A stretch of 64,000 nt of DNA from Thermincola carboxydiphila. Its GTDB lineage: Bacteria; Bacillota; Thermincolia; Thermincolales; UBA2595. The notes below the pieces were generated by a model. That model ran no database searches, was not told where the DNA came from, and worked only from the letters and a program-made list of their open reading frames with translations. The stretch is from assembly GCA_016841725.1 (NCBI GenBank), contig JAENYP010000001.1, forward strand, positions 186,001 to 250,000, written 5' to 3'. A program made the translations under genes and the position numbers. Below, piece by piece: positions 45,043-53,772 of the stretch (position 1 is the stretch's first letter; each line of letters opens with the position of its first letter).

Positions 45043-45120
45043 GGAGCAGTGGTCTAGCTGGTCTAGGATGCCGGCCTGTCACGCCGGAGGTCGCGGGTTC
45101 GATTCCCGTCTGCTCCGCCA
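45043..45120 (+). tRNA. tRNA-Asp (GTC)
   Basis: A cloverleaf is visible with acceptor GGAGCAG / CTGCTCC, anticodon arm CCGGC-CTGTCAC-GCCGG with GTC at 45078-45080, T-arm GGGTTCGATTCCC, and an encoded CCA. It is first in a three-tRNA cluster. Confidence 0.95.
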
Positions 45121-45124
45121 TATT

Positions 45125-45209
45125 GGAGGGGTTCCCGAGCGGTCAAAGGGAGCAGACTGTAAATCTGCCGGCTCAGCCTTCGCAGGTTCAAATCCTGCCC
45201 CCTCCACCA
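45125..45209 (+). tRNA. tRNA-Tyr (GTA)
   Basis: The acceptor is GGAGGGG / CCCCTCC, with anticodon GTA at 45059+100 (45159-45161) in CAGA-CTGTAAA-TCTG, a long variable arm as expected for bacterial tRNA-Tyr, and an encoded CCA. It lies four bases after tRNA-Asp. Confidence 0.94.
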
Positions 45210-45232
45210 TTTCAATTGACAATTGAATTATT

Positions 45233-45307
45233 GGGGCGTAGCCAAGTTGGTAAGGCAGCGGACTTTGACTCCGCCATTCGTAGGTTCGAGTCCTGCCGCC
45301 CCAGCCA
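45233..45307 (+). tRNA. tRNA-Gln (TTG)
   Basis: The acceptor is TGGGGCG / CGCCCCA, with anticodon TTG at 45265-45267 in GCGGA-CTTTGAC-TCCGC, T-arm AGGTTCGAGTCCT, and an encoded CCA. A terminator follows 13 bases later. Confidence 0.95.
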
Positions 45308-45320
45308 TAAAAGTGAATGT

Positions 45321-45340
45321 AACGGCATAGGCCGTTTTTT
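45321..45340 (+). terminator. terminator of the tRNA cluster
   Basis: AACGGC and GCCGTT pair around ATAG, followed by TTTTG. It lies directly after tRNA-Gln. Confidence 0.8.
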
Positions 45341-45451
45341 GTTGCATTTGCATCTAACAGCCCTGAAATTTATTTTATTTTTACCCGGGTAAAAGTGACA
45401 GGTATTGTTTGGTAAATTCTGAGTAATACTGTTACTGAGGTGAGAAACTGT

Positions 45452-45535
45452 ATGCTAAGACTCAATTACAGTTTAATTGGGGCAGTGCTGTTTTGTTTTG
45501 TTTTCTGGGGAATTTTGATTTATCTTATATTATAA
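45452..45535 (+). CDS. 27-residue single-helix membrane protein
   Basis: An ATG with GAGGTGAG nine bases upstream opens a 27-residue frame. After MLRLNYS the rest is one hydrophobic helix (LIGAVLFCFVFWGILIYLIL). A hairpin with a T-run follows 18 bases after the stop, so the gene has its own terminator. The size and shape resemble known small membrane subunits, but I cannot assign a partner. Confidence 0.55.
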   Translation: MLRLNYSLIGAVLFCFVFWGILIYLIL

Positions 45536-45552
45536 TACATTTACAAGTGTGA

Positions 45553-45604
45553 GGGGCAGGTGTTTTCCGGTTAATGACCGGATAATACTGACTGCCCCTT
45601 TTCC
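45553..45604 (+). terminator. terminator after the 27-residue gene
   Basis: GGGGCAG (45553-45559) pairs with CTGCCCC (45592-45598), with an inner CCGG/CCGG hairpin, followed by TTTTCC. Confidence 0.65.
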
Positions 45605-45647
45605 TGTATACCGGCGAAAACCCTTCATACAGAATCAATGATTACCC

Positions 45648-45815
45648 TTAAATATCCTCATCATCACGGTACACAGTGCCCAGCCCTTCATATTTTGGGG
45701 CAGACACCCTTCCCGACTTGCGGCGTTTGGCACCAGCAGCGGTTTTGGGACCACTGTAGTTAACCATTTCACGGTTCATTTCACGGCTGATTCTTCCGAC
45801 TACCTTCCGGACCAT
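45648..45815 (-). CDS. small basic protein of unknown function
   Basis: This 55-residue frame starts at an ATG with GGGGGGA upstream. The protein is rich in Arg and Lys in its first 40 residues (MVRKVVGRISREMNREM, then GAKRRKSGR) and ends with an acidic tail (YRDDEDI). It could bind nucleic acid or the ribosome. I do not recognise the family. It lies between two tRNA loci on the opposite strand. Confidence 0.55.
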   Translation of the reverse strand: MVRKVVGRISREMNREMVNYSGPKTAAGAKRRKSGRVSAPKYEGLGTVYRDDEDI

Positions 45816-45945
45816 ACAATCCCCCCTTTATTTGAATAAAACTGGATTTGTCGCGGTTTAGTTTTCCACATCCCAGTGAAAAAATACGTTCCAATATTAC
45901 CACAAATTGCAGTTGAATGCTGCGGTCCGTAAGTAAGGTTTTCAG

Positions 45946-45974
45946 TTGACTTTTGCTATCGTTTATGCTATTAT
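45946..45974 (+). promoter_or_regulatory. promoter of tRNA-Leu
   Basis: TTGACT (45946-45951) and TATTAT (45969-45974) are 17 bases apart; the tRNA begins 23 bases downstream. Confidence 0.75.
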
Positions 45975-45997
45975 CGTTAATGTACTCAATACGAGAT

Positions 45998-46084
45998 GCG
46001 GTCGTGGCGGAATTGGCAGACGCGCTAGATTCAGGTTCTAGTGCCCATTGGGGTGTGGAGGTTCAAGTCCTCTCGACCGCACCA
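45998..46084 (+). tRNA. tRNA-Leu (CAG)
   Basis: The acceptor is GCGGTCG / CGACCGC, with anticodon CAG at 46032-46034 in CTAGA-TTCAGGT-TCTAG, a long class II variable arm, T-arm GAGGTTCAAGTCCTC, and an encoded CCA. It lies at the left border of the accessory region. Confidence 0.95.
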
Positions 46085-46098
46085 AATAAAGATAAATC

Positions 46099-46143
46099 AA
46101 GGGTTTGCGAAACTGACAAAAATCAGACGCAAACCCTTTTTAG
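46099..46143 (+). terminator. terminator after tRNA-Leu
   Basis: AAGGGTTTGCG and CGCAAACCCTT form an 11-bp stem, followed by TTTTT. Confidence 0.85.
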
Positions 46144-46218
46144 TATGCCTCTAGTGCGGTTGACTAACTTTACTAGATTCCGCAGCAATATCAGATTCAA
46201 CCTCTTTACTATACATTC

Positions 46219-47799
46219 TTACTGGACTTTTTTGTTGTTTTCTATGTTTGCAATCATTAAGTTTGGATTCCACCTAACAGTTGCACCGAGAGACTCACTA
46301 ATGAATCGTAGAGGAACCAGCGTGGAACCGTCAACTATCTGTGGGGCAACATCCAATGTAACGGTTTTTCCGTTTACTTGTGCAGTCGTGCTGCCAATTT
46401 GAAGAGTTACATCTGCATAATAGGTGTGCGCTGTAACTGTTTGGGTAGCCTCTTCCCAATTAACAGTGGCTCCCAATTTATTGAAGATGGCACGCATAGG
46501 GACCAGTGTTCGGCCATTTTTGACAATAGGTTGTACAGAAAACTCCATCTGTTCACCGTCAATTTTTACCCTGGGAACGATTAAATTACCTTTTAACATG
46601 TCGTCATCACCGATTAGAATCGTATCAGGATGATAGATGTTACTAAAATCTACGGCTAATAATTTTGAAGAACTTATTCTGTTGTCTGAAGCTTTTGCAT
46701 ATACAACAAAATATCCTATACCCTCAGGTACGGGCTGCCAATAATACCATTTACTATTTGCCGCCGAACCGTAAACAGCACGCTGCTTCTCTTTTGCTCT
46801 TGTGGTCTTAACAGGAAATACATTGACAACACTGTCTTGCTCTATTTCAAATTTAACCAAGGTGTATTCGTACTTACTTGATGTGTTATCATAACTCCAT
46901 GTAAAAATATACTGCAATGGTTTCAGCCCTTTTGTCTGATTTACTTCCGAAATTTTAAGATCAACAAACTCAAGAGGGAACTTAAGTTTTGGGACGTTGT
47001 TGGTATTTACCACATTTGATGCCTCTACCCAATAATCATAAATTTCTTTATTGTTACCGGCAAGTGGTAAAATGAAATTTTCCTGAGGCTGTACATTGTA
47101 AGTTTTATAATAAGAACTTTCATCAAAATAGTAATCCAGAACATAGGCGTTCTTTTCCAGATTCTCAGCAATGTCATTATAATAATTACTTTGTTTAACA
47201 TTCGGCGATCCAAATAATTGCACATAATCTTCAGCGGCAATTTCCTGGACCAGCCACATATGTTGTGCACTCTGGTCACTTATTAAAGGATGATCTTTTA
47301 ATCCACGTGCTTCCGCAAATTTACTGGAACGCCAATCTTCCCAAAGTTTGTTTTCATTCTTAAGATAATAATAATACGTAAAATGGTGCCCATACTCATG
47401 AGCCAAACTAAAAGCAAAGCTCTCAATCGTGGTATTGGTTTCTCCATTAAAAAGTTCTATAGTACAGCCGCTTTTTAAGTAAACTTTGCCGTTCACTGTG
47501 TCAGTTTCACCATGCCAAGTTCCGACAAAATCACCGTTATCAGGATTTTCCTCAGGGTAGATGGCTATTCTGCTAAGTAAATTTATTTCTTCACCGTGAC
47601 CGTTAAGAAGAAGTTCATTATACAAATTCTTTAATTTTTCAACATCACTCCAAGACGGGCTGTAACTGATAATTTGCATACCGTCGGGAGCAGTATAACT
47701 GCCGGCAATCTTCTGGGCAAATGCCATCTCCACAGAGATAAACATTAAAGTACATATTGCCAATAAAATTGCAATGTTTAGGCGAACCCTTTTTTTCAC
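46219..47799 (-). CDS. secreted zinc-metallopeptidase-like protein with copper-amine-oxidase-N domains
   Basis: This 526-residue protein has a signal peptide (residues ~8-28), a metallopeptidase-like region with SLAHEYGHHF (HExxH) and a downstream glutamate pair in LVQEIAAEDYVQLFG, a central β-domain, and a C-terminal copper-amine-oxidase-N (stalk) region with two repeats (RTLVPMRAIFNKLGATV and STLVPLRFISESLGATV). Such repeats are common in secreted clostridial proteins and probably bind the wall. A GTG start has AAAGGAGG upstream. The peptidase substrate is unknown. Confidence 0.75.
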   Translation of the reverse strand: MKKRVRLNIAILLAICTLMFISVEMAFAQKIAGSYTAPDGMQIISYSPSWSDVEKLKNLYNELLLNGHGEEINLLSRIAIYPEENPDNGDFVGTWHGETDTVNGKVYLKSGCTIELFNGETNTTIESFAFSLAHEYGHHFTYYYYLKNENKLWEDWRSSKFAEARGLKDHPLISDQSAQHMWLVQEIAAEDYVQLFGSPNVKQSNYYNDIAENLEKNAYVLDYYFDESSYYKTYNVQPQENFILPLAGNNKEIYDYWVEASNVVNTNNVPKLKFPLEFVDLKISEVNQTKGLKPLQYIFTWSYDNTSSKYEYTLVKFEIEQDSVVNVFPVKTTRAKEKQRAVYGSAANSKWYYWQPVPEGIGYFVVYAKASDNRISSSKLLAVDFSNIYHPDTILIGDDDMLKGNLIVPRVKIDGEQMEFSVQPIVKNGRTLVPMRAIFNKLGATVNWEEATQTVTAHTYYADVTLQIGSTTAQVNGKTVTLDVAPQIVDGSTLVPLRFISESLGATVRWNPNLMIANIENNKKVQ

Positions 47800-48066
47800 T
47801 ATTAACCCTCCTTTTTTTGTAACAAAAACTATTTTATGTAATTCAACACATATTGGTACACTCCTCCCAAATAATGCATATTTTTCCGATAATAAAGCTT
47901 CGATTCTTTTTACCTCCTAAACCTAAACTCCCCTTCACTGTATTAAGGAAAATTTTCGGATATCTTTAGTGAATGTTTATACGAACTTGATAGTTATCTG
48001 TTAGTATAAAACAAACGAAATCTTAAAGGACATAATTTAAAACTTAGTGAAGCGGAGGATTATCTG

Positions 48067-48747
48067 ATGCCCGTAGAACAAAATATAAAGCGCTGGGCGC
48101 TATATAAAGGAGCCGATTTAGCAGGAATCACATCCACAGACAGGCTTGCAGGGGCGCCGGAAGGATTTCGCCCGGAGGATTCCCTTCCAGGAGCAAAATC
48201 CGTTATTTCTCTTGGCAGACAATATCCCAAGGGTCTTATAGATGTAAAAAGTTCTGCCGCTTATTTCCATTTCATGAAGCAGGAATACATCCGTCTGGAA
48301 GCAATAGCTGTCAATCTGGCGCTGTATATTGAGGCCCAGACAGGAGGCAAGGCAGTCCCCATTCCCGCCGACATCCCTTATGAGAACTGGAACTCTGATG
48401 AAATGTTTGGACGCCCCGACGTCTCTCACAAACATGTGGCTGAAGCCGCCGGGTTGGGGACCATCGGCCGGAATACCCTATTAATAACTCCCCAGTATGG
48501 CAATCGTGTGCACCTTATTTCTATCATTACAGATATTGCTTTAGAACCCGATATTGCGATAAAGGACATTGTGCCGCAATGTCCTTCTTCTTGTAACGCC
48601 TGCATTAAAGCGTGTCCTGTTAGTGCCATTAAGGATGGCCGGGTAGACCAAAAAACCTGCCGTAGTCATGCTATATATTACCATTCACGCGGTTGGCACT
48701 ACTATACCTGCTGGGAATGCCGCAAGGCCTGTGTTAACAATCTTTAA
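48067..48747 (+). CDS. QueG-like iron-sulfur protein
   Basis: This 226-residue protein has a ferredoxin-like C-terminal domain (CPSSCNACIKACPVSAI and a second set, YYTCWECRKACV) behind an N-terminal region like the cobalamin-binding part of epoxyqueuosine reductase (ADLAGITSTDRL, then ASVIS-like AKSVISLGRQYP). It is much shorter than QueG (about 350-380 residues) and lacks its C-terminal HEAT-like repeat, so it may be a different reductase. GCGGAGGAT precedes the ATG. Confidence 0.75.
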   Translation: MPVEQNIKRWALYKGADLAGITSTDRLAGAPEGFRPEDSLPGAKSVISLGRQYPKGLIDVKSSAAYFHFMKQEYIRLEAIAVNLALYIEAQTGGKAVPIPADIPYENWNSDEMFGRPDVSHKHVAEAAGLGTIGRNTLLITPQYGNRVHLISIITDIALEPDIAIKDIVPQCPSSCNACIKACPVSAIKDGRVDQKTCRSHAIYYHSRGWHYYTCWECRKACVNNL

Positions 48748-48757
48748 GAGGACAGTA

Positions 48758-48787
48758 AGCCCGTGGAGCAAGTCCACGGGCTTTTTT
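48758..48787. terminator. bidirectional-looking terminator between convergent genes
   Basis: AGCCCGTGG and CCACGGGCT form a 9-bp stem with T-run TTTTTT on the + side. It lies between the convergent QueG-like and CARDB genes. Confidence 0.85.
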
Positions 48788-48802
48788 GTGATTTCACAAA
48801 GC

Positions 48803-51340
48803 TTAATCAGGGGTAGAATAGATATCGTCATACATGTCTCCGTGAATAGTTACATAATCCTCCTTACAGATTTTCAGCCCTGTTTTGCCAACACTGTCTA
48901 TGTGTACTACCACAGCGTACCTCCCGTCAGTTGTGCTGATATCAACATAGTGTTTCCTCTCCCAGGCCTGTGTCCCATCGGAAAAGGTGTGTTTAGTCTC
49001 CGGCAGGGCCCAGGTAACCTTCTTTCCGCCTGAAGTGCCGGTAACAGGTTCCAGTTCCACTATTTCCACCGAATTATTCCCGGTATCCCAGAACTCTGCC
49101 CTGACAGACCGCGGCCCGTATAAAATCCCGCCTTTGGGTGTGGCTGTGTTATGCAGGCCGTCAGGTATCTTGGTCTCATAATCCGTCCAGTAGGTTGTCG
49201 CAACTTGAAGCTCAAAGCCATAACCGGCCCTGGTTACCTTATTGGGGTCCAGCCCGTTTACCTGTGCCCAGGGGATAATTTCCCAGCTGCCGCGGCTTTC
49301 CCTGTCTTCCAGCCTGGGGTTTGCCGGATTGGTTGGAATACCCTGTTTTGTATTTAGCTTTATATCCACCGCAAGATTCTCATTATAGGTTACTGTCCTG
49401 GTGGCCCACTTGTGGGTGTCGTCCTCCCTGTGACCGGTGATCACCCGGTAGCTTTCAGTCCAGTTCCCTGAGGTTTTGCTGAACAGGGTCTCACACTCAG
49501 TGGGGGGGAGACCACGTTCCCTGATGTAAACAGTTTTAACTGCTGTGTTATTATTTCTGTTGACATCTTCAAGCTGCTTCTCAGGATCTGCAATAACCTT
49601 CAGTTCTACACTCCCTGCCTGCTGTGATGCGGTCCAGTTAAACGACCGATCAGCCGAACCGCCTTCTTCCAGAGTGACGGTTTCGGTCCGCAGCCTGGTG
49701 CCTCCCGCATAATAGCTGACCCGGAAGGTTTCCGCCCTGCTGCCCATATTGTTTAGGGTTACTGTAGCCATCTGGTCAGACCCTGCAGTTACCGGGCACT
49801 GCTGCCGGATTTCTCCAACAGCTATATCTGTTCTCCTGGCCTTGACGGCGACAATTTTTTTGTTATTGCTCCAGTTGATATCCTTTGCGGTGGGTTCCAG
49901 GGGCCAAATCTTTGCTTCCAGCGTGCTGTCTCCGGCCTGACCGTGAATGGTGAATGGGAATGATTTTATTTCTCCCGGATTGAAGGTAATTTCGATACCA
50001 TCCACTGTGGATACCGGCCAGCCGTTATGGGTCAACCCAAGTTTAGCTTTTACCGGCCTGTCAAAGGTGCCATACAGGCCATAGGAAACTGTGCCCGTAT
50101 ATTCCCGGCCAGTTTCAGTTTCAGCAGTGCCGGGATTGAGTTCCTGAACAAAGTTGTCAGGAAGCTTCTTTACGGTAATCGGAACAATGGCCACATTGTC
50201 TCCGAACAGGCTGCCTTCTGTGCCCTCATAGTAGAGCCAGAGTGCGGGTGGGTAGTTTATAGCTGCTGCCAGTTCCCTGGTATCAGCCACAGCAGTCCAG
50301 TTAAACGCCGCCGTCACTTCTGAGTCCTGTTGGGTGAAAATCACCGCCTGGCCTTTTGGCCCTGACGGTACATAAGGCCATAAGCTGAGAGGCTCAGTTA
50401 TGCTGCCGGAACCCGACCGGTACTGCAGGACAGCATCCCAGTCACCCCGGTGCAGCCGGTGCTGCCCAGCCACAAACACCCTGGTCCGGTCCACCGGTAC
50501 GGTTGACTGCAGAATATCAATACCAAAAGTTATCGTTGCCGTATATGTCTCACCCGGTTCTGCAGTATATACCTCTGTGACAGCATCACCATCTGTTACT
50601 GTTTCCCTGGGGCATCCGGGGTCAAAGTCCCTGACATAGAAATTTGGCATCCACAAATTGAATTTGGATGGTGCCAGGGGAATTGTCCGGTATAATAGCT
50701 GACCGTTCTTGATGTGCCAGGCCCGGCCTACCCCCCACCCATAGTAAGTGGGGGGCTGCAGGATGTGTACATAGTCGGTCCAGGTTAATTCGGGATCACC
50801 CCTGAATTCAGCCGTGTGTTTATCCTGAAGACCTTTGACAATGTTGGGAAGGAATCTGGTGTCACCATCCCAGGGGCTTCTCACGATAGGAGGTTCATTT
50901 CTTTGTTTCAGTTTATTGGCCACCATGCTACTTGACCAGGGATTTGCTATCCAGTTGTTGTCATCCAGCATTGCCCCTTGACTTATGGGTACATCATACG
51001 GCCAGTTTATATTTGTGATATATTCTTTAAATCTGTTCATTCCCAAATACCGGTAGACTCCGTTAATACAGTCCCCGTGTTCGTTCCCCCAGACCAGCAT
51101 ATGTTCATCTTGAGGGTATCTTATTAACCTGATTCTAGAGAATTCTGGCTTAACATCCGGAAGAATGGTCACAAAATGTTCCCATCCCAAGAAATCATTA
51201 TCATCTGTAATACAGCCCTCAATCTGACCCGGAGGCGCCGGGAGAGGAATGTACCTGATGTACTCTTCGGCAAGGGACGGCCCGGCAAAAAGCATACTCA
51301 TAAATAAAAAGACTATCAGACAGGTTTTCGGGTTTAACAT
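48803..51340 (-). CDS. large secreted CARDB-domain protein
   Basis: The ATG at 51340 with GGGGGTG upstream gives 845 residues with a signal peptide (residues 1-23, ending SLAEE). Two or more CARDB-like β-domains are visible in the middle and second half (for example RTDIAVGEIRQQ, then NNMGSRAETFRVSYYAGG, and EDVNRNNNTAVKTVY). CARDB domains mediate adhesion outside the cell. The N-terminal ~300 residues are not recognised. The start lies one base after the stop of the next upstream gene, so the two are coupled. Confidence 0.78.
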   Translation of the reverse strand: MLNPKTCLIVFLFMSMLFAGPSLAEEYIRYIPLPAPPGQIEGCITDDNDFLGWEHFVTILPDVKPEFSRIRLIRYPQDEHMLVWGNEHGDCINGVYRYLGMNRFKEYITNINWPYDVPISQGAMLDDNNWIANPWSSSMVANKLKQRNEPPIVRSPWDGDTRFLPNIVKGLQDKHTAEFRGDPELTWTDYVHILQPPTYYGWGVGRAWHIKNGQLLYRTIPLAPSKFNLWMPNFYVRDFDPGCPRETVTDGDAVTEVYTAEPGETYTATITFGIDILQSTVPVDRTRVFVAGQHRLHRGDWDAVLQYRSGSGSITEPLSLWPYVPSGPKGQAVIFTQQDSEVTAAFNWTAVADTRELAAAINYPPALWLYYEGTEGSLFGDNVAIVPITVKKLPDNFVQELNPGTAETETGREYTGTVSYGLYGTFDRPVKAKLGLTHNGWPVSTVDGIEITFNPGEIKSFPFTIHGQAGDSTLEAKIWPLEPTAKDINWSNNKKIVAVKARRTDIAVGEIRQQCPVTAGSDQMATVTLNNMGSRAETFRVSYYAGGTRLRTETVTLEEGGSADRSFNWTASQQAGSVELKVIADPEKQLEDVNRNNNTAVKTVYIRERGLPPTECETLFSKTSGNWTESYRVITGHREDDTHKWATRTVTYNENLAVDIKLNTKQGIPTNPANPRLEDRESRGSWEIIPWAQVNGLDPNKVTRAGYGFELQVATTYWTDYETKIPDGLHNTATPKGGILYGPRSVRAEFWDTGNNSVEIVELEPVTGTSGGKKVTWALPETKHTFSDGTQAWERKHYVDISTTDGRYAVVVHIDSVGKTGLKICKEDYVTIHGDMYDDIYSTPD

Positions 51341-51341
51341 A

Positions 51342-52091
51342 TTACACCCCCGGAAGATAAATAAGTATATATATCCATGCTTGGCCTGATAAAGAACATA
51401 CCCTAATTTTTTGATTGTTAATCTGCCAGAATTTCTCCGGCAAGTCATCAAAACTATCTTTTTTGCTGAAAACATAGTCGGTTATTTCCCGACCTGACGT
51501 TGCACCGAATTTACTTGCCAATAAGGCATATAAATCATTCTCTTGTGAATTCATGTCTTTATACATCAGGACCAGGATATCGATATCAACATCATTGAAG
51601 TTTTTCCCCACTGCAGGTATCTCAATCTGCATATCCGTCTCCTCAGGCAGCACATAGCCATTGTCCAGCACAATAATTACAGTCCTGGCCGCACTGTCCC
51701 AGTTCACCGTACACCCCAGGGCTTCAGCTACAAACCTTACAGGTACCATGGTCCGGCCCGGTGGAAGGATCACCGGGACTGTATCCATTGTTTTGCTTTT
51801 CCCGTTGACGGTGTAATACTGTTTTCCTGCCCAGAGGCAAACCGCATTTTCTCTCCGTTTCACAGTCACTTCCCTTGTTTCCTGGTCCCAGCCCACTTCG
51901 GAACCCAGGGCTTCAGCGATAAACCGAATGGGGACCATTGTCCTGTCATTGGAATCAATATATGGCTTGACATCACTTGCTATCCTGCTGCCATTCACCG
52001 TGACCGTTATCTCGGGATAGGCTGCCTGTGCCGCTGGGGGTGTTGTAAATAACCATAACAGTGCGGCAAATAAAAATACAGATTTCTTCAC
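51342..52091 (-). CDS. secreted protein with two copper-amine-oxidase-N repeats
   Basis: From the GTG at 52091 this is 249 residues with a signal peptide (KKSVFLFAALLWLF then AQA). Two stalk repeats follow (RTMVPIRFIAEALGSEVGWD and RTMVPVRFVAEALGCTVNWD), then a ~100-residue C-terminal region of unknown fold. An ATG at 52112 is also possible. One base separates the stop from the CARDB gene, so both products are probably displayed together on the surface. Confidence 0.78.
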   Translation of the reverse strand: MKKSVFLFAALLWLFTTPPAAQAAYPEITVTVNGSRIASDVKPYIDSNDRTMVPIRFIAEALGSEVGWDQETREVTVKRRENAVCLWAGKQYYTVNGKSKTMDTVPVILPPGRTMVPVRFVAEALGCTVNWDSAARTVIIVLDNGYVLPEETDMQIEIPAVGKNFNDVDIDILVLMYKDMNSQENDLYALLASKFGATSGREITDYVFSKKDSFDDLPEKFWQINNQKIRVCSLSGQAWIYILIYLPGV

Positions 52092-52292
52092 AGTTCTCCA
52101 CTCTCCCATCATTTTTGACCCATCTGCTCCCAACAGATATCTTACATTATACCATTTATTACATTTTATGCCAATATTTCTTTTTCCATTAGAAGCACGC
52201 AAAAATTAAAGCAGCCGCCCTCTGCAGTTATTTTGGAAAATTACTGTACACAGGACTGCTGCTTATTCAAATTAGCATTGTTTTTCAGGTAG

Positions 52293-52942
52293 TCAACGTA
52301 TCCGTTTATGATTCCCGCCGGAGCCCGCATACCCTGAATTTTGTTTTGCGGCCCCTCGTGCTGTATAGGCATCCTCTGCCACTGCAAAGGACATCATCGC
52401 CGGCTTATTTTCGCCAAAGAACAGCAGTTCACCATCAACCATTACAGCCAGTGCATAGCTGCCGCCCTCTTTTAGAGAAGATAGGTCACTGGCCTTCAAT
52501 TTATACTTATAATAAGATTTTGATATGTTTTCGCCACAGGTTAACGAGCGGCCTCCGCCGCGGCCTTTGCCTGTTTTAGCGGTAGATATCCGGGCAACAG
52601 CGTCTTCCACGGTAAGGGTTTCTTTATCCATATCCCCGGATTCGATGACACAAAGCACAGGCTCCTCTGCCGGGGGTGACTCCAGCCAAAAACTGATAGC
52701 TACAGCGCGTCGTCCCAGTTCAAAACTGTCTCCGCCGGGACGGAGAGCCGGACTTGCTGCAGCCTGTCTACATCCAGGTTCAGGAGATCAACTGTGACCA
52801 CAAGGCTGATTAGTGTGGTTCCGTCATTGGTCTGCTGGGTAACATGCTTACCCGGCCCAACATAACTGTCAGCAGACATCAGGTCGCTGCTTAAGGCCTG
52901 ATTGGGTCTCCAAACACAGGAAACTACTAACAGAAAGACCAT
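52293..52942 (-). pseudogene. secreted protein gene broken by a frameshift
   Basis: Two open frames (52700-52942 and 52293-52658) make sense as one protein if one G is restored near 52731-52737, giving SVPAGDSFELGRRAVAISFW across the join. The upstream part has a hydrophobic signal-like start but no basic N-terminus; in the same frame just upstream, AAACGA then TGA precede it, as if a codon was changed to stop. The product would be ~215 residues. The family is not recognised. Sequencing error is possible. Confidence 0.6.
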
Positions 52943-53157
52943 TACCAGGACTAAAGACGGTCATCGTTTACTGGCATATGCCCAAAATTATTTTTTGATT
53001 TCATGTCCTTCGCATTAAAAAACAGCCCCTGAAAAATGAGGCTGAGAAAAAGGCTTTTCAAAGCAAATTAAGGGCAATTATTCGTAAACCAGTTATGTAA
53101 CCAATCCAGTTCAGCTTACATAAAATGTACCATGAACCAGAAAGGAGTGAAGCAGCA

Positions 53158-53451
53158 ATGACAAGTGCACAGAACTGCTATCCCTATGATGGAATGTACG
53201 GAATGACACCTTCACCTCCCGGTACAGTTTTGAAGGTGCATATTCCTGCAGGTGCTGTGATAAACTTATTAAACCTTCTTGAGGTAACATCTCCACAGGG
53301 TATAAGTCTTATCGTAAGAGTTCCTCTATTAGGAGGGTCAATGGGATTACAAAACCTGATGACATCCATAATGAGCGCAGGTGGTACAGTACAACCGGTA
53401 AGTGGTGGTAATTACGACTACTTAAACTATTACCAGCCGTATTATTATTAG
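53158..53451 (+). CDS. small hypothetical protein with Tyr-rich tail
   Basis: An ATG with AAAGGAG ten bases upstream opens a 97-residue frame; an earlier in-frame ATG lies before that ribosome binding site. The middle (GTVLKVHIPAGAVINLLNLL... through IVRVPLL) is hydrophobic and β-like; the last 12 residues are rich in Tyr (YDYLNYYQPYYY). Tyr-rich tails occur in spore coat and surface proteins, but no family is recognised. A strong terminator follows. Confidence 0.65.
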   Translation: MTSAQNCYPYDGMYGMTPSPPGTVLKVHIPAGAVINLLNLLEVTSPQGISLIVRVPLLGGSMGLQNLMTSIMSAGGTVQPVSGGNYDYLNYYQPYYY

Positions 53452-53464
53452 TTTTTGAACCGCA

Positions 53465-53496
53465 AAAAACGAGGGATACAAAATTCCCTCGTTTTT
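53465..53496 (+). terminator. intrinsic terminator after the Tyr-rich gene
   Basis: AAAAACGAGGGA and TCCCTCGTTTTT form a 12-bp stem ending in a T-run; it would work in both directions. Confidence 0.85.
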
Positions 53497-53664
53497 CCAA
53501 ACACCACTAATGTTGATTTATTAAATCTTTTCATCTCTGCCCAATCTCAATGCCCGTATCTTATTTTCAATTCGACAACATTCTCAAAACAGAAGGGAAT
53601 TTCTATTCTTTATAGAATACTTCACATATATTGTCAAATTTATCCTGTGCGGCGAGAAGACTCC

Positions 53665-53678
53665 CACCTCTTTAGGTG
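53665..53678 (+). repeat. left-end hairpin of the IS element
   Basis: CACCT and AGGTG pair around CTTT. It lies ~95 bases before the tnpB start, in the place where the left-end hairpin of IS200/IS605 elements is recognised by TnpA. The assignment is by position only. Confidence 0.45.
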
Positions 53679-53772
53679 TTGATATGAATCGCCGGTTTCT
53701 AAATATTTCCCGAACACCAGTTCTCTTCGACTTCTATTTGTGGTAAAATAAGGTTAGAAATGATGAGAGGGG

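Noticed and set aside
44882-45226. Open frames across the tRNA cluster on both strands
   Set aside because: They run through tRNA genes and have no ribosome binding site or family signal.
46050-46084. tRNA-Leu 3' end as an integration site for the accessory region
   Set aside because: I found no second copy of the tRNA 3' end in the window and no integrase gene.
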